A DNA stretch of 64,000 bases from Halichoerus grypus (Eukaryota; Chordata; Mammalia; Carnivora; Phocidae): positions 24,315,168-24,379,167 of the forward strand of contig NC_135726.1 of assembly GCF_964656455.1 (NCBI RefSeq). The letters are read 5' to 3'. Every line of letters starts with the position of its first letter. Position 1 is the stretch's first letter. Positions 33,701 through 45,445 of this stretch are shown here, in pieces. The notes below the pieces were generated by a model. The model was given only the letters and a program-made list of their open reading frames with translations, searched no databases and was not told the origin of the DNA. The position numbers were made by a program, and so were the translations under genes.

Positions 33701-35269
33701 AAATTAAACAAGAATACTTTGACTTTATGTGGTGTGAGACCAGTGCAGAAAACAATATTCTTATATTCTACATGGTCTTTTGTCAAGATTTCAACAATCC
33801 ATGGGATAATTCAATTCTGAGTAGATTTCATATTAACACGGGCTCATTTTCCCCCATTTTGGTGGCTGATATTTAACATAGATAACTACTTTCTTGTCTG
33901 TGAGCTGAGTTCAACAAAATGAATTATGGAAAGGAATCTGATCACATAATTATATTTTTCTATGAAGAATTCTGGAAAACAGTAAGTTGATTTAAAAAAT
34001 TGATGTATCTGTGTCTTTGTGGATCAATCTTTTAAAAAAAGAAAAAGACCCTGACTGAATTTAAATCATCAGTAAAAGAAACCAGAAAAATATGTCACCA
34101 TGACATAAATGCAAATATATTATCAATTAGTTCAGATATAGTACTTGACATTTAAAGGTAATTTCTCCTAATTTAGACACATAGCATTCAGTTTTTTTTT
34201 AAGTTGGCTCACATAAGAAAACTAATATGTATTCAATTATATAGAATGAAGACAGTTTAGAATAAAGTCTTATAAGAAATCTAAAGTAAAATATAAACAG
34301 TGATTAACTCCATAGAAGGGTCTGAGAGTCAGGATGAAATGAAGGAGAGAGGTAGTATAATAAAAAAATTTTGATTTAAATGTTATACCCTTTGCAATGT
34401 GCTAAATATATACATATTTTATCAAGTATACTTTTTAAAATAAAATGTTTATATTAGAATTTTTATATATTTGATTTTCATAATGATAGATGAAATATTA
34501 TGACTATTTGCAAATATATTTTTCCTTGAAGACCTCAAAACTGAACCAATTTTAAATGCATAATTGCATTCTGTCAATCACTTATAAAGGTTGAAGAGTG
34601 AAAATACTTGGCCAAACATCTTAAAAATATCCAAGTAATAGTTCTTTCTGCTCATTCTTTCTGTAATCTACCCAATTTTCAGGTCCTATTTGGATGTCTT
34701 TCACACACACAAAAAAATTATTTTCATTCTCACTTATCATGTAATATCCCCCAATTCGAACCTGAGGTCTTCAACTCTACCTGATGACTAAGAAGAATGT
34801 GAAGGAAGCAAAAAGATTTTTCATTCTGACTGATCTGGTGCACATCACTAGTCTTTTCATTTTCATGTGCAAATGTTTCATCAAAGGTAGGAATAGTGCC
34901 CTAACGGCCTTTTCATCTCACACAAAGCTTGGGCATACTCTTGGTGTATGTTGAATAAATACATGTTTAATCATTGTGGCACTTATTTTTTTTTTTTAAA
35001 CTCAGAGTCACCTGTTTTTATAGGGACTATTTTTTAAATTGAATTGATTATTTGTTTTAGGATCATGCAAAATGATCTTATTCTGGTTGCTTTTATAGAC
35101 TTTTAACAATCATTAGTTCTTCAGGCAGCAAGGAATTATTTTCCTCCCTGAAGACTGAAATTGAAGTAAACCCAGAGAAATCAGCTTTTCTGGCTACAGT
35201 TAGAGGTAATACACAGTATGATGTGAGAACACTGAACATTTTCACTAACACCTATTAACTCTCGAACTT
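30721..35269. other. Long AT-rich stretch, almost repeat-free
   Basis: About 4.5 kb with no SINE and no named LINE, in contrast to the dense insertions on both sides. It holds T-runs (32262-32272, 32290-32301), a (TTTTG)n at 33276-33298 and a degenerate TCTA stretch near 31622-31670. No gene: open frames are short and lack splice signals. Confidence 0.55.
33276..33298 (+). repeat. (TTTTG)n pentanucleotide repeat
   Basis: Four GTTTT units followed by a longer T-run. Confidence 0.85.
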
Positions 35270-35330
35270 TTTACCAATTCGCTTCACTTCTCTGCACTTA
35301 GTTTCCTCATCTACAAAACAGGATTTGTTA
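35270..35330 (+). mobile_element. MIR fragment (plus)
   Basis: 'CTTCACTTCTCTGCACTTAGTTTCCTCATCTAC' is the MIR core (acttctctgngcctcagtttcctcatct). Confidence 0.6.
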
Positions 35331-35340
35331 TTTGACATAC

Positions 35341-35400
35341 ATTAAACTTCTTTTTTACAAGTTTCAGGTTTACAGAAAAATTGCAAAGACAGAGTTCAGT
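35341..35400 (-). mobile_element. Old L1 3' UTR fragment (minus)
   Basis: 'CAAGTTTCAGGTTTACAG' and 'AAAAATTGCAAAGACAGAG' are the reversed L1M tail phrase. It abuts a plus-strand L1. Confidence 0.6.
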
Positions 35401-35607
35401 TTAGACTTTAAAACAAAATAAAAATGTTACCAGTGATAAAGAAGGACATTCTGTAATGACGAAAGGAAGATTCCACCAAGAACATATAATGATTATAAAT
35501 GTACATGCACCTAACAAAAGAATCCATACATATGTTAATAAAAAAATCAACAGAATTAAGGAAGAAATACACAATTAAGCAACAATAGTTGGAGAGTTAA
35601 ATATCTC

Positions 35608-35995
35608 TGTTGTGGTCTCCCAAAGATGCAGGATGGAACATCACCTGTAAATTGGTATGGATATTAAGACTGATGACTCTACATATACACCAAGAGAGTA
35701 TAAAATTGTTTGTTACTCACATAATGAGGTTGTCTAGGGAGCGCAAGAAGATCTTCCCCAAAAAGTCTAAAAATGGCTTGAGAGCAGAAAAAGGAGATTG
35801 GCTTGGAGTTTTTATGATGATTAAGGGGTAGAGCAGGGGTGAAGGCTCACATGCAAGATGTACACTACCTGTCAATGCCAAAGGAAGGAGATCCTGAGCT
35901 TTCTCATCAGCTTAGAGTGGAGGGAAGACAGAGGGAGAAAGCTTAAAAACTGTCACTAGTAGAACATCAAAAAATGAGTCAGCCTCTTTATTACA
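35608..35995. mobile_element. Unclassified 388-bp insertion in L1 (TG...CA)
   Basis: L1 ORF2 is interrupted after '...GAGTTAAATATCTC' and resumes at about 35996 ('CCCCAACTAATAATGGATAG'). The foreign piece begins TGTTGTGG and ends TTTATTACA, so it has LTR-like TG...CA ends. I see no clear TSD and do not recognise the family. A solo LTR is the likely reading. Confidence 0.45.
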
Positions 35996-36271
35996 ACCCC
36001 AACTAATAATGGATAGTAAAACCAGGTAGAAGATCAATAAGAAAACTGAAAATTTGAATCAATCATATGTGACAAATACATTATAAACACTCTACCCTGG
36101 AATAGTATAATACACATTCTTCTCAAGTGCACATGAAACAGTCTCTTGAACAGATCATACGTTAGACCATAAAAAAGTTCCATAAATTTAAAATTATTGA
36201 AATCAAAGTATATATTATGACCACAATGAAATGAAATTAGAAGTTTTTAGAAATGGGGGGAAAACTGTTTA

Positions 36272-36375
36272 GAATTTTGAGTCACTACATTGTACACCTG
36301 AAACTAATATGACACTGTGTGTTAACTAACTGGAATTAAAATAAAAACTTAATAAAATAAAATAAAATAAAATAG
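36272..36375 (+). mobile_element. Young carnivore L1 3' terminus (plus)
   Basis: 'TACATTGTACACCTGAAACTAATATGAC', 'GTTAACTAACTGGAATTAAAATAAAAAC' and a (TAAAA)n tail at 36351-36374. Only the last ~80 bases of the L1 are present, severely 5'-truncated, inside the older L1. Confidence 0.85.
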
Positions 36376-37880
36376 AGTAAATCATTGGCAACTCCAAAGA
36401 AACTGGGGGGTGGAGATATGATAAATATGCAGAAATTACACAACATACCCCTAAATAACCAATGGATCACAGAAAATATGATACAGAAAATTAGAAAATA
36501 CTTTGAGATCAAAGAAAAAATGAACAACATATCAAAACTTATAGGATACAGTTAAAATGGTGCTTAGAAGAAAATTTTTACCTGTAAATGCCTATATTAT
36601 GAAAAAAGTTTATCAAATTAAAAAAATTAACATTCCACCTGAAGAGAATAGGAAGAGAAAACAACATGAAAAAGTAAAAGAAAAAAAATTATAAACATCA
36701 GAGAGGGAATTAATGAAGAATAAAAAAATGAAACCATACAGAACATCAACATAAGAGATAGATGGTTCGTTGAAAAGGGCAGCCAAATTGAAAAGCCTTT
36801 ATCTTGACAAACCAAGAAAAAGTGAGGGGAAACTCAAACAACTAAAATCAGAAAGTGGATATCACTACTGGCCTTATAAAAATAAAACAAGGACTATAAG
36901 AAATTACTGCAAACACCTGTGCCAACAGATTCAGTAACGTAGATGAAATGGACAAATTCCTGGAAACTACCAAAATTGGCTCAGGAATAAATTAAACATA
37001 TAACTAGTAAAGATATTTAATTACCAATGTAAAAACTTTCCTCTCCAAAAATGCCCAGATCCAGATAATGGCTGCATTAGTAAAGTCTACTAAATATTTA
37101 AAGGTAAATTAGTACTATTTTTCACAAATTCTTTCAAAAAATAGAAAAGGAAAGAACATTTTGCAATTCACTCTGAGACCAGTATCAGCCTAATACTAAA
37201 ACCTGACAAAAATATCACAACGAAATAAAACTGTACTCCTAAATCTCTTATAAATATAGGTGCAAAATCCTCAAAAACTAGTAATTTAAATCCAGCAATG
37301 TTTAAAAGCAATATACATAATGATCTAGTGGTATTTCTGCTAGGAATGCAAGGTTGGTTTTAAACCCCCACACTCAATTAATGTAATATGTCATATCAAT
37401 AGAATGAAGGACATTTTATGAAATCCAACACACTTTCAAGATAAAAACATTCATCAAACTAGGAATGAATGGAACTTCTTAAAACTGATAAGAAGCACTG
37501 AAGGAAAACTTGCATTCAACTTCATACCAAATCATGAAAGACTGAACATGTTCCTATAAAGATAAAAAAAACCCCTCAAAGATGTCTGTTCTTATCATTT
37601 CTATTCCATGTTAGCTGGAGGTTCTAGCTAGGGCAATTAGACAATAAGAATAAATAAAACTCAGCCAGAATGGAAAGAAAGAAGCAACACCATCTCTTCC
37701 TGCAGATGACATAGTCTTGTTTATAGATAATTCTAAGGAATTCACAAAATATCTATAGAATAAAACATGGTCAGCAAAATTATAGGATACCAGATCAACA
37801 TAGAAAAATGTATTATATTTCTATACACTGTAATGAATATACTAAAATTGAATGAATGTACTGAAAATGAAATTAAGAAC

Positions 37881-38087
37881 TGGGGAGACTGGGTGGCTCA
37901 GTCAGTCAGTTGGGCATCCCTAATGAGAGTATGGAGCTCAGGTCATGATCTCTGGGTCTTGAGATCCAGCCTCCCCGTCAGGTTCTGCGCTTGGTGTGGA
38001 GTCTGCTTGTCCCTCTCCCTCCCCCAACTTGCTCTCGCTCTCTCTTTTTCTCTCTTTAGTAAATAAATAAATAAAATCTTTAAAAAA
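37881..38087 (+). mobile_element. SINEC-type SINE (plus) with foreign filler
   Basis: GGGGAGACTGGGTGGCTCAG head, CT-rich body, AAATAAATAAATAAAATC tail. At 37918-37937 the expected TCTGCCTTCGGC is replaced by CCCTAATGAGAGTATGGAGC, which also occurs (one mismatch) at 38227-38246. Confidence 0.92.
37918..37937 (+). repeat. 20-bp filler, copy 1 (in SINE)
   Basis: CCCTAATGAGAGTATGGAGC. Not SINE consensus. Matches 38227-38246 in 19 of 20 positions, same orientation, 309 bases away. Confidence 0.85.
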
Positions 38088-38226
38088 AGAATACAATTCC
38101 ATTGGTAACACCATTAAAGAAATAAAACTTAGAAATAAATTTAACAAAAAAGTAAAAACTTTTGCTCTGAAAACTACAAAGCATTGTTGAAAGAGATTAA
38201 AGAAGATCTAAACAAATGGAAAAATG

Positions 38227-38246
38227 CCCTAATGGGAGTATGGAGC
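38227..38246 (+). repeat. 20-bp filler, copy 2 (at L1 deletion joint)
   Basis: CCCTAATGGGAGTATGGAGC lies where the L1 jumps from an '...AAATGGAAA' segment to '...TTTTCAAAAAATGGTGC', i.e. at an internal deletion joint. Confidence 0.8.
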
Positions 38247-38498
38247 CTTTTCAAAAAATGGTGCTAAGACAACTGGATATTTACATGCAAAGGAGTGAGG
38301 TTGGAACCCTGCCTCACACCATATACAAAAATTAACTCAAAATGGATCAGAGACTTAAATATAACAGCTAAAACTGTGAAACTGTTAGAAGAAAACAAAG
38401 CATAAATCTTCATTATCTTGGACTAGGAAATTTTTTTTCTTAGATATGACACCAAAAGCTCAAGTAACAAAAGAAAAAAACAGATAAGTTGGATTCAC

Positions 38499-38604
38499 CA
38501 AGGGCAACCCTCTAGGGTCCCCTCCCTCCTTGAGAGCTTTGTAACTACCACTTTACTATCTATCATTCAATAAATCTTGCTTTGCTGTCCCACCCCCCCA
38601 AAAA
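38499..38604 (+). mobile_element. Retrocopied 3' end of an LTR-terminated transcript
   Basis: A 106-bp piece interrupts L1 ORF2 and is flanked by a perfect 13-base TSD AAGTTGGATTCAC (38486-38498, 38605-38617). It ends with AATAAA (38569-38574), about 25 bases later CCACCCCCCC and then an A run. The part before (CTCCTTGAGAGC, TTCAATAAATCTTGC) looks like the R region of a gammaretrovirus-like LTR. This is what L1 machinery would leave after copying the last ~95 bases of a polyadenylated LTR-ended RNA. No viral coding sequence is present. Confidence 0.7.
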
Positions 38605-39846
38605 AAGTTGGATTCACTGAAATTAGAGATGTATGCATCAAAGGACAAAATGAAAAGACTGGATAGACACGGTATGGTCTGGAAGAATATATCTGCAAAT
38701 TATTCAAATGATGAGAGAATGGTATCCAGATTATACATATAAAACTGTTTCAAATGAAAAATAAAAAGACAAATAACCCAATAAAAATGGGCAAAGAATC
38801 TGAATAGACATTTCTCTAAGGAAGAGATACAAACATGGCAATTAATGCACTTGAAACAATGTTCAATATCATTAGTTATTCAGGAATTGCAAGTCAATAT
38901 CACAATGAGATACCACTTCATACTCACCAGAATGACTATAATACAAAAAACAAAGCATTGGTGAGGATGTGGGGAGATTGGAACTCTGAAACATTGCTGT
39001 TGGAATTGTAAAGTACTAAAACCACTTTGGAAAACAGTGTATCAGTTCCTCAATTCTACTACTATACACACCCCAAAATGACAACAGGCAGCCAACAAAA
39101 ACTTGTAGATGAATATTCACAGCAGCATTATTCATAATGGCTAAGAAATGGAAATAAACTAAGTGCCCATCAAATGGTGAATGGATAAACAAAATGTGAT
39201 GTATTTATTCAATGGAATAGTATTCTGCCATAAATATGAATGAAGCGCTGATATATTCTATGACATGGATGAACCTTGAAAACACTATGCCAAATGAAAA
39301 GAACCCAGTCACAAAAGAACTGACAGTATATGATTCCATTTATATGAACTGTGCAGAAGAGGCAAATCTATAGAAAGATAGTAGATTAGCATTTGCCTAA
39401 GGCTAGGTGTGCTGGAGGGAAATGGGAAGTGAAATGCCAAAGGATACATGAATATAAAAGTAATATTACAAAACTTCTAGAAAAAGTAAACACAGGAGTA
39501 ACCTTTATGATGTTATGTTAGTAATTACTGCTTAAATATGACATTATCTTAGATATGATGCCTTAGACATGATAGGGTTTCTTTCTGAAGTGATGAAATA
39601 TTCTAAAATTGATTTTGATGATGGTCACACGACGCTGAATATACTAAAGAGCAGTGAATCGTACAATTCAAATTATCAAATTGTATGCTATATGAAATGT
39701 ACCTCAGTAAAGTCGTTAAAAATATTTTAAAGATTTTGTTATATTTAACAATCATATATATAATATATGAAGCAAACAGTGAGCCCTGGGGATAATATGG
39801 GGCAAATAGATAAAATATTCTAGCTAGATAAAAAATATACAATTGA

Positions 39847-40050
39847 GGGGGCACCTGGGTGGCTCAGTCTTTTGGCTGGGCTCAGGTCATGATCTCAGGG
39901 TCCTGAGATGAAGCCCCACGCCCGGCTCTGCACTGAGCATGGAGCCTGCTTGAGGTTCTCTCTCTCTCGACCTCTGCTCCCCCCCCCAACTCATGCTTGC
40001 TTTCTCTCACTCTCTCTCTCTCTCAAAAAAAAAAAAATTAAAAAAAAAAT
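39847..40050 (+). mobile_element. SINEC-type SINE (plus)
   Basis: GGGGCACCTGGGTGGCTCAG head and CT-rich body ending in (CT)n and two A blocks. Short TSD-like ACAATTGA / AAAATTGA on the two sides. Inserted just beyond the L1 3' end. Confidence 0.93.
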
Positions 40051-41257
40051 TGACTATATTAAGAAAACAATATATTTTATGTAAAAAATACCAAATAAAT
40101 CAACTGCATCTTCAACTTTATCCTTTTTTTTTTTTGAAATCCTGTTTCTAAGACTTAGTAAGATAGAGTTTATTCCCTCTACATTTTGTCATTCTCATTG
40201 TAAATTATGTTGTCCTCCACCTATTTAGTGCCATAAACACAGACTCCAGAAACTTTGCTTAAAGAAGTAAATCTGATCTCATCTTGCTTGTGGTAACAAT
40301 TCCCTTTGATTTGCAAGTTAATCTAAACCTCTCCCATCAGAATAACCTCTTGTTAGTATGTGTGTCTACTGGGCCAGTTTTGCTAGTAAACCTTGTCTAC
40401 CCACAGAAAATGAAGAAGAATGAATAAAAAAGGACACAAGATTTCAATTTATCACCCAGGCCACACTGCATGCCTTCAAATCTCCTTTAAAGTCAAAGGT
40501 TATATATTTTTTTCCATTGGTTTAAGAACTCAAACAGATTTCAGTGAGTATATGGTCTTAATTTAGTAGCAGAAATGTCTGGTACTTTTACAAATTAATT
40601 AAACCTTTTTTGGAATAACTTCTTTGCTTTGGTAATGAGACTACTTATATTGTTGAAGTGATGCATGTTAATATCACACTTTTTATTATCTGATTCTATT
40701 TCCCACACTCCTTATTTTACATAGAATGTGGTTTACTTCGAATTTATATAATTTGTCAATAAGTGCTGAAATTCATAATACATGCTCTGAGAGTTTCTAA
40801 ATTTATTAATATCAATACATCGTGGCATGCTATGTCAAAATATTTGGACCTGTAACCTCCCTCTACCACCATGAAATAGAATTAATACAAAAGTTACATA
40901 GCCAGAAATGTCAAAGAAGCTCTTCAGTATAATAGAATGACCATAGGTTTGGAATTACAGAGACAGTGCTTAAAAAAAACAAAGCTCAGCCCTTCATTAT
41001 CTGGTACTAAAACACCTTGAATCATACACGCATAGTTTTTAAAACAAGGGTCGACATTGGATGTTTTATAAAGAATTAACTAAAATAATACCTAAGGAAT
41101 TAGTCCTATGCCTTCACCAAAGTATAGAAGATGTTCAGAAAATGTTTATTCTCATCACTTTTTGGGGGGTTTACAATACTATGTTGTTTGCATAGAAAAC
41201 CCACCTTCCACAGCCTTGTGGTTTAGTCTGGGAATGGGACAGGAACAAATACATATA
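40051..41257. other. Unassigned AT-rich sequence
   Basis: Unique DNA with a T-run at 40124-40135. No gene signals. Confidence 0.5.
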
Positions 41258-41448
41258 GGGCGCCTGGGTGGCTCAGTTGGTTAAGCGACTGCCTTCGGCT
41301 CAGGTCATGATCCTGGGGTCCTGGGATCGAGTCCCACATCGGGCTCCCTGCTCAGCAGGGAGTCTGCTTCTCCCTTTGACCCTCCCCCGTCTCATGCTCT
41401 CTCTATCTCATTCTCTCAAATAAATAAATAAAATCTTTAAAAAAAAAA
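41258..41448 (+). mobile_element. Young SINEC SINE (plus)
   Basis: GGGCGCCTGGGTGGCTCAG ... AAATAAATAAAATCTTT plus A tail. Closely like 13555-13760. TSD AAATACATATA / AAATACACATA. Confidence 0.96.
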
Positions 41449-41593
41449 TACACATAAAAAACCAGGAAGCACATAAAACTGTGTTATTTTGAGATAACTG
41501 TTATCTCAGAAAACTGTGTTGGTTTGAGAGAGATTTGGAGGAGATGATGAAAGATGAGGCAGTAGAGGTTAGAATTAAAATCTTACAAATTAT

Positions 41594-41798
41594 TTTTTTA
41601 AGATTTTTTATTTATTTAGAGAGAGCACTTGTGAGTGGGGGGAGGGGCAGAGGGAAAAGGAGAGAGAATCTGCAGCAGACTCCCCACTGAGAGGTGAGCC
41701 CCTCGTGGGTGGGGCTCAATTTCATGGTCCCTATCTCAATACCTGAACCAAAATCAAGAGTCAGATGCTTAACTGACTGAATCACCCAGGCACCCTCC
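41594..41798 (-). mobile_element. Older SINEC SINE (minus)
   Basis: TTTTTTTAAGATTTTTTATTT at left, head GAATCACCCAGGCACC at right. Diverged TSD AAAATCTTACAAATTATT / AAAATCTTAAGGATTATT. Confidence 0.93.
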
Positions 41799-42164
41799 AA
41801 AATCTTAAGGATTATTAACCAAGTGTAAGGAGGGTTACATTTTAAGGAGACAGAGCATATAGAGGACATCGAGGCTAAAACATACACAGTGAACTCAAGG
41901 AAGACAGTATAAAAATCAGATGGTCCAAATGATTATTTTGTCAAAGAGCACATGAGGGAGAGGAACTGAATACAGCAGTGATTAGGGTGATATGTTAAAG
42001 GGAAAAAGCAATTATCATTGAAATTTTTTGATTCTGAGGAGGTAATAATATCAATAAATGTGAAGAAGAAAAAAAATGCAAAGAAGAGGGCTAGTTTGGA
42101 GGATATTAAGTTATTTTTCTTACCTTCTTAGTTATTTAATTAATATGTATAATGTAAAGGGTGT
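41799..42164. other. Unassigned AT-rich sequence
   Basis: Nothing recognised. Confidence 0.45.
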
Positions 42165-42285
42165 CAGATCAGGATCACATTCACCAACATCTGCATTTGG
42201 GTTCTGTCCTATCATTTGCTGTGTGAACGCGAATACATTCTTTAATCTCTCTAATGTTCTTTTTCCTGTATAGAATGGAGCTATT
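42165..42285 (+). mobile_element. MIR fragment (plus)
   Basis: 'CATTTGCTGTGTGAACGCG', 'CTTTAATCTCTCTAATGTTC' and 'CCTGTATAGAATGGAGC' follow MIR order. Confidence 0.6.
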
Positions 42286-43719
42286 TTAACTCAATGAAAT
42301 GGCTATCTGTGTGGATCAGAATTAATAGATATAAACTGTTTATCGTCATTTGGGGTTCATGTTAGGTACTTATTAAAGGCAGAAATATTCTGAGCCTTTT
42401 AAGAACACATAACATTCTTTTCCCTCTTCTAGAAAAGACTCTAATACATAGCATTTGAAATTACTAATGGGCTTTAACTTAGGTCAAATAAGTTGTTGCT
42501 ATTAAATGTTTGTTTACAGTGGAATCATTTTCAGTTAAACTTTTGCAAAACTCCTTCACCGTTATATGCAGGGAGGGTCAACCATCCCCCTAGAAGGCTG
42601 GAGGCATCTTTTCAGTCATCAAAAGTATAAAGTCTAATTTCAGGTACACAGGAGATTCTGAAAATGGCTTCTGCCAACCAAATCATCATGCCCTCTAGAT
42701 AAACCATCCCTAGTTCTAGTTTGGCAGTTTCTTATGAGGCAAAAAAAAAAAAAAAAAAAAAGTCCCTCAAATTGTGAAACAAGATAATTAGAACTAGCTA
42801 GAACTTGGCTGATAATAGGCTGGGAATTTTTCAAGGGCATCATGTCAAAAACTTTATTTAATACGGGTCCAACATTTGTGAAAAATTGTAAAAAGGGAAA
42901 CGTTGCCACTTTGGATCCCTGAGGAGTTCAGTCCTTTGCCAACATGAATGAACTGCATTGTGCACAATCCATTGCTCCATTTCTAAGCAAAACATTGAAG
43001 TGGTTAGTGTCAGTCTGTTTCTTATATCTTCAGAGCTAGCAACTTAAAAAAGAAAAAAGAAAAAGAAATGAATTCCAAGCCTTTTAATATTACACATTCA
43101 GAACTCCAGCATGGGAATTTTCTATCTAAAAGAAAAAAGTATGATAGTTAAAATATTATGTAAATCAGAACTTCTCAAGGAGAACAAGAAAACATTCTAC
43201 AGTTGTAGCATATCATATCAGAATTTTTTTCTTAGAATACCTTTATTTTTAATTGATAGTTAACTCTTATTTCTAAACGGTATTTTTCAAAAATATTAAA
43301 TAGATGAAGAAATGAAAATTCCCTAAATAAGGTCTTGCATTTACCCCTGCAAACAATGACAACCAAAGAATTATTCTGCATTTGCAAGTATCTTGGTGGA
43401 TATATGTGATGGTGGGTACTTAACAATAACAACAACAACAAAAACCCAATAGCAACAAAATGTCACACAGAAACTGGCTATTGTATGACAAAGAGTTTAG
43501 GGAAACTTCAGTAGTTTTTCTTCTTTGGTGGTCAGAGAGTTAAAGTGTAACATATTCTTTTAACCATCTGAGGCAGAGGATGCAATGTGTGAACTGATCT
43601 CATTTCAATTAAGTCCTCTGATGACACTGATATTCTTTAAATGACTTCATCCCATGCTATTTCCTATTATTTCCTCACTCTAACTTCAGCCCAGAAAATT
43701 AAGGCTCTGAGAATGAATG
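42286..43719. other. Unassigned AT-rich sequence
   Basis: Contains an isolated run of 21 A (42741-42761) and an (AAC)n-like stretch at 43424-43444. No gene signals. Confidence 0.5.
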
Positions 43720-43805
43720 TGGAAGTCCTAAGGTTTCATCTCAGATCTGTCTCTCACCTACTAAACCTGTCCTGTGAACCCTGACAAATCACTTAACAAC
43801 ACATA
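43720..43805 (+). mobile_element. MIR fragment (plus)
   Basis: 'CAGATCTGTCTCTCACC' and 'CCTGACAAATCACTTAACAAC' match the MIR core (gaccttgggcaagtcacttaacc). Confidence 0.6.
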
Positions 43806-44033
43806 GGTTTCATTTTGCCAAATCTAAAGACTCTTTGTACTTTCAAACTATACAAATATTCAAAACCTGCTGTCACTGATGCTTATCAGAAAATTTATCC
43901 ACATTGGCCAAATAATCTAGTCCTTTTACTTGTATAAACAAAGGGAGACTCCCTAACGGAGGGCTATTACTTTAGGCATTCTGAATAGGTTCAACAAAAT
44001 TTAATGGGAAGTAAATGTAATTAAAATGGATTT

Positions 44034-44113
44034 CCAATTCTGGGGAAGACAAGAGTTATGGATAGCCTACATTCCTATTCTGGTGAAGACTAGAGTTATG
44101 AATAGCCCACATA
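44034..44113 (+). repeat. Tandem duplication, two 40-bp units
   Basis: Unit 1 (44034-44073) and unit 2 (44074-44113) agree in 34 of 40 positions (CCAATTCTGGGGAAGAC.. against CCTATTCTGGTGAAGAC..). Not part of a named repeat. Confidence 0.9.
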
Positions 44114-44749
44114 CATTCCAACCATATCAATGGATAAAATTTATGAAGCAGCTATTTGTAGGCATTGGACAACAAAAAGAATGGAAATACAGGATGTGAA
44201 CTGCATATCTACTGTGGGTTCTATCTGTCTGGAGGCATTTTCCAAACTTTGTCATAAGGAAGTAAGTGGCCAGACAGCAAGAGTTTCATGGGGCAGAAGA
44301 AACAGAAGATCAGAGTTTGGGGTTGTTGAATAAGCAAAAATGTGCGGGACAGAGAAACAGCTATCTGGATAGTGATGTTCTTGAGTTTTCACTTGAATAC
44401 TAACTTCTTATTTGCAGGATGGGACTCTGTGAGAACTGGTAGAGAACAGCTTTCTTTATGGAAGTCAAACAGTACTAGGATGGATTTGAGTTCTAATCAA
44501 CTATTTAGAGAGATATCACTGAATACCCAGTCATTCAATTAAAACCCCCAAAAAAGCCTTTCCCTATAAATAGAGCTCATGTAATCTTAGAGTAAGAGTT
44601 GCTCTATGCTGTTCCTAACAAAACCCCAAACTAGCTTCAGTGTAATTAAGCTGATCAAACAGTAAATTAAGGGCTCAACAGAGCAAAAGTGAAAGCTCTT
44701 CAGTATGAAATCTAGCTTTTTATACATATGGTGCAATTAAAAAAATTAT
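44114..44749. other. Unassigned non-coding sequence
   Basis: Two short open frames (44130-44333, 44342-44542) without splice signals or similarity. No repeat named. Confidence 0.4.
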
Positions 44750-45231
44750 AACACATAACCAGGAATAAACAATCAATAGAAACAGACTGCGAGCTGACAC
44801 TATTGTAAAAACTAGCAGAGTAGTGACTTAAAGCAGCCATGTAAATACATTCAAGGATTTAACAGAAGAAATGGATGTGAAAGTAAAGCAGAAGTAAAGA
44901 AAGGTTTGGAAAGAAAAACATCTCCAAATTTGACATAAATATTAACCCATAGATTTGAGACACGAAACAAATCAAACAGTATAAGCAAAAAGAACAAATC
45001 TAAGCACACTGTTGCTTAAATCACTGAAAACTGAAGAGCCAGAAAATCTTGAAAATAACCAGATGGAGAAAGTTGAAAACATACACAAGGGAACATGGAT
45101 AAGAATGGGTGCTGATGTTTCATCAGAACAATGCAAGGGAGGAGCCAATTGAATATCATTAAATTACTAAAAATAAAAAGTCATCCTTGAATTATAAGTC
45201 CAGAGAAAATAGTATTAAAAATATAAGCAAA

Positions 45232-45445
45232 GGGGTGCCTGGGTGGCTCAGTCGGTTGGGCATCTGCCTTCAGCTCAGGTCAGGATCCCAGGGTCCTGGG
45301 ATCAAGCCCCGTGTCAGGCTCTCTGCTCAGTAGAAAGCCTGGTTGTCCCTCTCTGTCTCCCTCTGTTGCCACTCTGCCTACTTGTGCTCTCTATCTCTCT
45401 GTCAAATAATAAATAAAATTTTTAAAAAAATTTTAAAAAATATAA
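45232..45445 (+). mobile_element. SINEC-type SINE (plus)
   Basis: GGGGTGCCTGGGTGGCTCAG head, CT-rich body, AATAATAAATAAAATTTTT tail. TSD AAAAATATAAGCAAA at 45217-45231 and 45446-45460, perfect over 15 bases. Confidence 0.96.

Larger units (their letters stand above)
35401..39725 (+). mobile_element. Old L1 (L1M), ORF2 and 3' end, plus strand
   Basis: From the endonuclease part of ORF2 ('TAATGATTATAAATGTACATGCACC', 'TATGACCACAATGAAATG') through reverse transcriptase ('CATGTTAGCTGGAGGTTCTAGC', 'CAGATGACATAGTC') to the 3' end ('CAGCAGCATTATTCATAATGG', 'AAATGTACCTCAGTAAAG'). Many stops and internal deletions (one at 38226-38246). Later insertions: 35608-35995, 36272-36375, 37881-38087 and 38499-38604. 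Fossil, not mobile. Confidence 0.93.

Noticed and set aside
42741..42761. Run of 21 A as another tail-only retroinsertion
   Set aside because: Unlike 2171-2217 there is no direct repeat on its two sides.
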